Below are positions 57,766-64,000 of a DNA stretch of 64,000 nucleotides, one piece after another. A program made the position numbers and the translations under genes. This stretch comes from Pasteurella oralis (GTDB lineage Bacteria > Pseudomonadota > Gammaproteobacteria > Enterobacterales > Pasteurellaceae), in contig NZ_NXGB01000002.1 in NCBI RefSeq assembly GCF_002850605.1, positions 62,001 through 126,000 on the forward strand, read 5' to 3'. How positions within the stretch are numbered: the first letter of the stretch is position 1; each line of letters opens with the position of its first letter. The notes under the pieces were generated by a model. That model searched no databases, was not told the origin of the DNA, and was given only the letters and a program-made list of their open reading frames with translations.

Positions 57766-58068
57766 GTATGTATTTTATCCATAAAATGAATTCTAGGCTG
57801 ACTTCAGCAATATTAAAGTTGTACAAAAGTTGATCTAGTTCACAATTAAGAAAAAAATATTGGTTATTAAATAGATATTTTTTTATATAAAAACCTCCAT
57901 TTTTATTATTAAAATGATGATTTCACTCCATTTTTCTCTGGCAATAATTGAATAATACCCTTCAAAAGCCGTATTTTCCTGTAATTGTTTTTTTGTTCAC
58001 AATTTATATACTTGAAATCAATCATTTTTTGACCTTTCAATCATTAAAATTAACCTAAGGAGAATGAA
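57766..58068. promoter_or_regulatory. Leader region of the sialidase gene, candidate CRP site
   Basis: About 300 AT-rich bases. GTTGATCTAGTTCACA (57829-57844) matches the CRP consensus TGTGA-N6-TCACA at eight of ten fixed positions, 225 bases before the ATG. I see no other gene or RNA. Confidence 0.4.
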
Positions 58069-60465
58069 ATGAAAAGCCGTGTATTCTTGTTATCGCTATT
58101 AACGGTTTCTACCTCTATTGCTGTGCAAGCCAACACTTTTTGGAAAGCTGACTTACATGAAAATCTCACGAATGTGACGAAAGTAGCTGGACGAGATGGC
58201 TTTACTATAAATAAACCGGGGCAACCGTGGCCTGGTGTTGGACCAAACGGGGAAGCAGGCGGTACTGTTAATTTACCTTATAGCCGAATTCCAGCAATGA
58301 CAATTACTGACGATAACAAAATGGTTGTGATGTTTGACTTGAGATGGAAAACGGCAAGTGATCAAAATCGTATCGATCCAGGTGTAGTGATTTCAGAAGA
58401 TGGTGGGCATACATGGCAAAAAAGAACAGCTTGGAGTTTTAATGAGTCAAAATTCCCTTTGCGTAGAGCGATGGATCCAACATTACTTCATAATAATATT
58501 GATGGTAGTTTATATGTGATGCATGGTACTTGGGCAACAGGAACGAGAAATTGGTATCAGGATAGAATATCGTATTTTAATGATAATGTTTGGGCGGCAA
58601 CGATCTACAAATCAACAGATGGTGGTTATACTTGGCAAAAAAACAGTGAATTTAGCAAAACTATAAACGCAGATGTTTTTTCAAAAGTTAAAAAAGATCC
58701 AAATAATCCAACAATTGGTTTTCTAGGTGGCGTTGGTTCTGGGATTGTAATGCGAGATGGTACCTTAGTTTTTCCAATTCAAACAGCTCATATTAATGGG
58801 ATTGCGACTACAATTATGTACTCAAAAGATAATGGCAAGACTTGGGATATGCCTGCTATTGAGAATGCATTAGCGCCAAACCAAAGTTCGTTAGAAAACA
58901 TGGTATTTGAGATTGGTAATAAATTAGTCATGACTGGTCGTGAAGACAATACGAAAAAAACCAGATGGGCTTATTATACAGAAGATTTAGGTAAAACTTG
59001 GCATGAATATAGTCCTGTTAATGGTTTTAGTACAACAACAGCGGCGCCATCACAAGGTTCATCAATTTATGTGACATTACCAAGTGGGAAACGTGTGTTG
59101 TTAGTTTCGAAACCGAATGGCAATGGGAATGATAGATATGCACGTGGTAATTTAGCCTTATGGATGTTAGATGCGAAGAATCCAGATCATAAATATGAAG
59201 TTGCAATTATTAGACCTGGGTCTGGTAATGCTGCTGGCGCGGGCTATTCTTCTTTAGCTTATAAAGAAGGCAACTTATTTATTGCGTTTGAGGATGATGG
59301 TGATATTACAGTTAAAAACTTAACTGAGCATATGAAGACTATTGAAGATAAAGCGACCGAATGGGGATTGACTGATGAAATTGCTACTGAAGTAGCGCAA
59401 ATAAAGGCATTAGAACATTTAAATAAAGGACAAAAAGATACGCTTAGTGCCAAAATGCAAAGAGCAAATGGTAATGCGGTTTCTGAATCTGTAGTATTAA
59501 ACCGTGAAATGAAAGGATTAAAAGATGAAGTTACTGAATTGACTAAACAGTCTGCCGCAATGACTAGAGCCTTGCCTTCAAAAATCAAGCAATTTAATCG
59601 AGATGTGAATGAAGTGAGAAGCTTGACTAGTGATACTAGTGAAACTTATCTGAACTATTTAAGTATACAAGATTTGATGCACATGTTGCGTCATTCGTTT
59701 TTAGCCCTAAATACTAAATTGGATTTTTCTAACTATGTCAAACATGTTGAAAAATTGAATTCCTATGATACGGACATTCTCTATAGTTCTTATAATAATG
59801 TTTTTGTTGAATATGATTCAGTAAACAAAAATAGTAAGCACAGTCCATCGTTAGCAATTGGTGTTAACACAAGTTTAGGTGGAAATACACAAGCAGGTGT
59901 ATTTTTTGAACATGACAAAAAAGACGGAAAAACTAACGCAGTGGGGGTAAGAACAAAATATCGCAAAGATGAGAATGTACTGTCCGCGTTCTTACGCTAT
60001 AGAACAGTTAAACATGATGACTTCATAGAAAGAAACAATAATGTGGATCTTTATATTAACTATGCTCACGAATTCAAAGTTGATAATCATCTTACGTTAG
60101 CACCGTCAGTTGGTGCTTATGCTTCTTTATCATCTAAAACATTAATTGATGAAGATGTCGCATTGAATAAGCGCCTCGTTATGGCTGGTGATGTGGGACT
60201 AAATATCGCTTATAACTTAGCAGATATTAAAGTGACTATTAGACCAAATGTTGCTTTAGTTAAAGATGGCGCTACATTATCGCAAGCTAATTACAAAGAT
60301 AACCAACATAGAATTAAATCAAGCAGTGTTGTTTATGGTGTCAATGTAGGACTTGAAAAACAATTTGCAAATAGTATTTCACTTGGCACTAAATTAAAGT
60401 TACAAAAATATGGTTCACAATCTTCTGAGGTCAGTTTAGGCATTAATTTGGGTTATAACTGGTGA
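58069..60465 (+). CDS. nanB: Autotransporter sialidase, NanB-like
   Basis: A 798-residue secreted exo-sialidase. Residues 1-21 are a signal peptide (cleavage after AVQA). The RIP motif is YSRIPAM (Arg73), and Asp-boxes are SEDGGHTW (109-116), STDGGYTW (182-189), SKDNGKTW (252-259) and TEDLGKTW (304-311). Arg291 (GRED) and Arg356 or 359 (DRYARG) complete the arginine triad, with Tyr393 as the probable nucleophile. Residues 415-560 are a helical linker, and about 580-798 form a beta-barrel translocator ending in LGYNW. It releases sialic acid from host glycans at the cell surface. The name follows the Pasteurella multocida autotransporter sialidase; identity to it is not verified. AAGGAG precedes the ATG. 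Confidence 0.9.
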   Translation: MKSRVFLLSLLTVSTSIAVQANTFWKADLHENLTNVTKVAGRDGFTINKPGQPWPGVGPNGEAGGTVNLPYSRIPAMTITDDNKMVVMFDLRWKTASDQNRIDPGVVISEDGGHTWQKRTAWSFNESKFPLRRAMDPTLLHNNIDGSLYVMHGTWATGTRNWYQDRISYFNDNVWAATIYKSTDGGYTWQKNSEFSKTINADVFSKVKKDPNNPTIGFLGGVGSGIVMRDGTLVFPIQTAHINGIATTIMYSKDNGKTWDMPAIENALAPNQSSLENMVFEIGNKLVMTGREDNTKKTRWAYYTEDLGKTWHEYSPVNGFSTTTAAPSQGSSIYVTLPSGKRVLLVSKPNGNGNDRYARGNLALWMLDAKNPDHKYEVAIIRPGSGNAAGAGYSSLAYKEGNLFIAFEDDGDITVKNLTEHMKTIEDKATEWGLTDEIATEVAQIKALEHLNKGQKDTLSAKMQRANGNAVSESVVLNREMKGLKDEVTELTKQSAAMTRALPSKIKQFNRDVNEVRSLTSDTSETYLNYLSIQDLMHMLRHSFLALNTKLDFSNYVKHVEKLNSYDTDILYSSYNNVFVEYDSVNKNSKHSPSLAIGVNTSLGGNTQAGVFFEHDKKDGKTNAVGVRTKYRKDENVLSAFLRYRTVKHDDFIERNNNVDLYINYAHEFKVDNHLTLAPSVGAYASLSSKTLIDEDVALNKRLVMAGDVGLNIAYNLADIKVTIRPNVALVKDGATLSQANYKDNQHRIKSSSVVYGVNVGLEKQFANSISLGTKLKLQKYGSQSSEVSLGINLGYNW

Positions 60466-60536
60466 TAAAAAAATTAATGGCTTCAATTTTTACAGATTAA
60501 GAAATTGTAGACTTTAATGTCCTTAATAGTACCAAT

Positions 60537-60568
60537 AAACCCACTTATTTAAAGTGGGTTTATTTTTA
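60537..60568 (+). terminator. Terminator of the sialidase gene
   Basis: AAACCCACTT (60537-60546) pairs with AAGTGGGTTT (60552-60561), followed by ATTTTTATT. Confidence 0.9.
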
Positions 60569-60717
60569 TTGGCTAAATAGTCAAGAGTTAGAATTGAGTT
60601 GTGCTTTTGATCAAGCTGATTTCTTTTGGTTTTTTGTTATTTTTCAATCAAATCGTTATAAGATTTATGCAACAAAGTGTATAATAAGAATTATTTTTTG
60701 ATAAAAATATTTGAGTT

Positions 60718-61341
60718 ATGAGTCAATTTTTTTATATTCATCCAGAAAATCCACAAGTGAGATTGATCAATCAAGCTGTTGAGATTTTGCGTGATGGTGG
60801 AGTGATTGTCTATCCGACGGATTCTGGTTATGCACTTGGTTGTATGATTGGAGATAAACATGCAATGGATCGTATTGTAAAAATTCGTCAGCTACCAGAA
60901 GGGCATAATTTTACACTCGTATGTAGCGATTTATCTGAGCTATCCACTTACTCTCTGGTGAATAACAGTGCTTATCGTTTAATTAAAAATAATACACCAG
61001 GACGTTATACTTTTATTCTAACGGCAACGAAAGAATTACCAAGACGTTTGATGACTTCCAAACGTAAGACAATTGGTATTCGAGTGCCTGACAATCAAAT
61101 TGCGTTAGATTTACTAAAAGCATTAGGTGAGCCAATTTTATCTTGTTCGCTTATGTTACCTGGTGAGGAATATATGACACAGTCGGATCCAGAGGAAATT
61201 AGAGATCGTTTAGAGCGTCAGGTGGATTTAATTATTCATGGTGGGTACCTTGGACAAGAGCCAACAACAGTTGTTGATTTAACAACAGATACACCAATCA
61301 TTATGCGTGAAGGCAGTGGGTCAATCACCCCCTTTATTTAA
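60718..61341 (+). CDS. yciO: YciO, YrdC/Sua5-family protein
   Basis: A 207-residue member of the YrdC/Sua5 family (VIVYPTDSGYALGCMIGDKHAMDRI and KRKTIGIRVPDNQIALDLL). The family makes threonylcarbamoyl-AMP for tRNA modification; YciO is a paralogue with weaker or uncertain activity. The order yciO-rluB-cysB resembles E. coli and H. influenzae. The start has no strong ribosome-binding site. Confidence 0.9.
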   Translation: MSQFFYIHPENPQVRLINQAVEILRDGGVIVYPTDSGYALGCMIGDKHAMDRIVKIRQLPEGHNFTLVCSDLSELSTYSLVNNSAYRLIKNNTPGRYTFILTATKELPRRLMTSKRKTIGIRVPDNQIALDLLKALGEPILSCSLMLPGEEYMTQSDPEEIRDRLERQVDLIIHGGYLGQEPTTVVDLTTDTPIIMREGSGSITPFI

Positions 61342-61393
61342 TGCATATAGTTATAAGTATAGACGCTTGTGAAAGCGACAATTTAGAGGAAAT

Positions 61394-62428
61394 ATGAAAT
61401 CTACTAAAACAAATTCTCGTCAAAATCGACCGCACTTTGAGAAAAAAGGACAAAGAAATACATCAAATCCAAAAGTGGTTTCTAATGTCATCAAGCCAGC
61501 GGCTAGTATGCAGGATAAACCTGTTAGTGCAGTAAAATCTACACCAAAGTCCCTTGTTTCAAAAGCGAATGTAGAAGGTGAGAAATTACAGAAAGTATTA
61601 GCACGAGCAGGTCAAGGATCGCGTCGTGAAATTGAAGCGATGATTGTTGAGAAGCGTGTTAGTGTTGACGGTAAAATCGCCACATTGGGTGATCGTATTA
61701 ATGTTCATTCTGGCGTAAAGGTGCGTATTGATGGGCATATTGTGAATTTAAAACAAGCACAAAAAGAAGTCTGTCGTGTATTGATGTATTACAAACCAGA
61801 AGGTGAACTTTGTACTCGCCATGATCCAGAAGGACGCGCTACTGTCTTTGACCGTTTACCTCGTTTAACAGGAGCGCGTTGGATCGCAGTTGGGCGTTTG
61901 GATATTAATACGTCAGGCTTATTGTTATTTACGACTGATGGTGAACTAGCCAATCGTTTAATGCACCCAAGTCGAGAAGTTGAACGAGAGTATTCTGTAC
62001 GTGTGTTTGGACAGGTTGATGATGCTATGTTGCACCGCTTGAAAAAAGGCGTGCAATTAGAAGATGGTCCAGCAAACTTTAAAGAAATCAAATTTGCTGG
62101 TGGTGTAGGGATTAATCAATGGTTTGATGTGACACTTATGGAAGGACGTAATCGTGAAGTCCGTCGTTTATGGGAGTCACAAGGTGTACAGGTCAGCCGT
62201 TTAATTCGTACTCGATATGGCAATATTTCATTAATGAAGTCATTGCCTCGAGGCGGTTGGGAAGAAATGGACTTAATCAATGTAAATTATCTAAGGGAGT
62301 TAGTTGGGTTACCACCTGAGGTGGAAACGAAACTTGACGTCACAAAACCTCGTCGCCGAGCGAAAACAGGACAAATTCGCAAGGCTGTGAAGCGTTATAC
62401 AGAGTTAAGTAAGCGTTATAAAAAATAA
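61394..62428 (+). CDS. rluB: 23S rRNA pseudouridine(2605) synthase
   Basis: A 344-residue enzyme. A basic, disordered N-terminal extension (about 1-60) precedes an S4 RNA-binding domain ([22 protein letters not shown], about 62-120) and the catalytic domain with Asp in [12 protein letters not shown]. It isomerises U2605 in 23S rRNA. AGAGGA precedes the ATG. An uptake signal encodes part of the extension (61429-61437). It ends 38 bases before cysB. Confidence 0.93.
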   Translation: MKSTKTNSRQNRPHFEKKGQRNTSNPKVVSNVIKPAASMQDKPVSAVKSTPKSLVSKANVEGEKLQKVLARAGQGSRREIEAMIVEKRVSVDGKIATLGDRINVHSGVKVRIDGHIVNLKQAQKEVCRVLMYYKPEGELCTRHDPEGRATVFDRLPRLTGARWIAVGRLDINTSGLLLFTTDGELANRLMHPSREVEREYSVRVFGQVDDAMLHRLKKGVQLEDGPANFKEIKFAGGVGINQWFDVTLMEGRNREVRRLWESQGVQVSRLIRTRYGNISLMKSLPRGGWEEMDLINVNYLRELVGLPPEVETKLDVTKPRRRAKTGQIRKAVKRYTELSKRYKK

Positions 62429-62453
62429 TTTTTCTTCTGAGCAAGTGCTGTGA

Positions 62454-63437
<984 letters not shown>

Positions 63438-63505
63438 GTAGGCGTCAATTTTCAAAAAAATAGAGAAAGGGATTAACTCCATTTCTTTTTGGATATTATA
63501 GATAA

Positions 63506-63539
63506 AAAATGCCCACAGATTGATCGCTGTGGGCATTTT
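63506..63539. terminator. Bidirectional terminator after cysB
   Basis: A 13-base stem AAAATGCCCACAG/CTGTGGGCATTTT (63506-63518, 63527-63539) serves both convergent genes. Confidence 0.95.
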
Positions 63540-63552
63540 GTCTTGAATGTTA

Positions 63553-64000
63553 TTATTTAATCACTTGGATTTTCCCTTCACTTGCAGAGTAAGCTTTGAT
63601 TGAGCGATCATACATGCTTTCAGCATAAACAGGTGGAATTTGGAAGGTGCCAATATTTACCGCTTTAAGTTGGTATTTTAAGGTTTTCATTTCACCTTCT
63701 ACATCACCATAACTGAGAATACGATCTTCACGCACTTCAGAATGTTGTGGATACCAACCATTTGCAGAAGCTTCTTCTACGCCAGATTGCCAAATAACTT
63801 CAAAGCCAGCAGGGTAGAGATCCGTAATAATCACATCTGTTAAATAGTCAGAAATTGACCGCACTTTAATTGTGGCATAAATGGTATCACCAATTCTGAC
63901 TGAGTTTAGTGGTTGACCTTTTTCATCAGTATAAGTACGGTAAATTTCTAAGCCATCAGCCAGTGCTTTATCATCTGCTTTTTGTGGATAACCAACCTGA
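63553..64000 (-). CDS. Alpha-2-macroglobulin-family protein, C-terminal fragment
   Basis: The C-terminal 148 or so residues of a large protein whose 5' part is beyond the window. The frame is open from 64000 (QVGYPQKADDKALADGLEIY...), passes TIYATIKVRSISDYLTDVIITDLYPAGFEVIW and ends YDRSIKAYSASEGKIQVIK. The receptor-domain-like ending with DLLPAGFE-type and PAYAEDMYD-type motifs is that of bacterial alpha-2-macroglobulins (YfhM), periplasmic lipoproteins thought to trap proteases alongside PBP1C. An uptake signal is in frame (63858-63866). Confidence 0.8.
   Translation of the reverse strand, partial: QVGYPQKADDKALADGLEIYRTYTDEKGQPLNSVRIGDTIYATIKVRSISDYLTDVIITDLYPAGFEVIWQSGVEEASANGWYPQHSEVREDRILSYGDVEGEMKTLKYQLKAVNIGTFQIPPVYAESMYDRSIKAYSASEGKIQVIK

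Overview
The window is a chromosomal segment from a member of the Pasteurellaceae, most likely Pasteurella or a close relative. The main evidence is the nine-base uptake signal AAGTGCGGT, found at least 28 times by eye on either strand and often as inverted pairs that serve as terminators. The modest G+C, the Pasteurellaceae-like proteins and the host-associated surface genes agree (giant trimeric autotransporter, autotransporter sialidase, phosphocholine locus). I cannot fix the species from sequence alone. I see no tRNA, rRNA, CRISPR array, insertion sequence or phage gene.

Layout. 1-9.1 kb (minus strand): ribonucleotide reductase genes nrdA and nrdB with a ferredoxin for cofactor maintenance (yfaE, cut by the window edge) and a small hydrolase. 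nrdA and nrdB are separated by a sodium-coupled amino-acid transporter and its 30-residue partner. A MOSC protein and PBP4 (dacB) follow. 9.2-18.4 kb: greA, then an 8.25 kb gene for a 2749-residue Hsf/Hia-type adhesin. 18.5-31.4 kb: housekeeping genes, including a yoaA-tsaB-yeaY-fadD-rnd block in the enterobacterial order, then pta, ackA and yfbV. 31.5-38.5 kb: cvpA-purF-ubiX with a PurR operator, moeB-moeA, folE and xthA.

38.5-50.6 kb is the main accessory stretch. A DUF695/RraB-like protein is followed by a tightly packed licA-licB-licC-licD-licD2 phosphocholine operon with two licD copies and no licA repeat tract. Then come a divergent TSUP anion exporter, a sodium/solute symporter, a cysteine-type sulfatase with no export signal, a Crp/Fnr-family regulator, an anaerobic sulfatase maturase and a second hexose-phosphate mutarotase. 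Read together, the second group looks like a pathway that imports a sulfated (or phosphorylated) small molecule, cleaves it in the cytoplasm and exports the anion. A strong CRP site and an FNR-like palindrome lie in its control region.

50.7-64 kb: infC (AUU start)-rpmI-rplT, a very short trimeric autotransporter in an AT-rich setting, tandem ferritins, aroF-tyrA under a TyrR-box doublet, a NanB-like sialidase autotransporter, yciO-rluB-cysB, and the 3' end of an alpha-2-macroglobulin-family gene. The adhesin, lic, ferritin/short-autotransporter and sialidase regions are also the stretches with few or no uptake signals, which suggests a different history or faster turnover than the housekeeping blocks.
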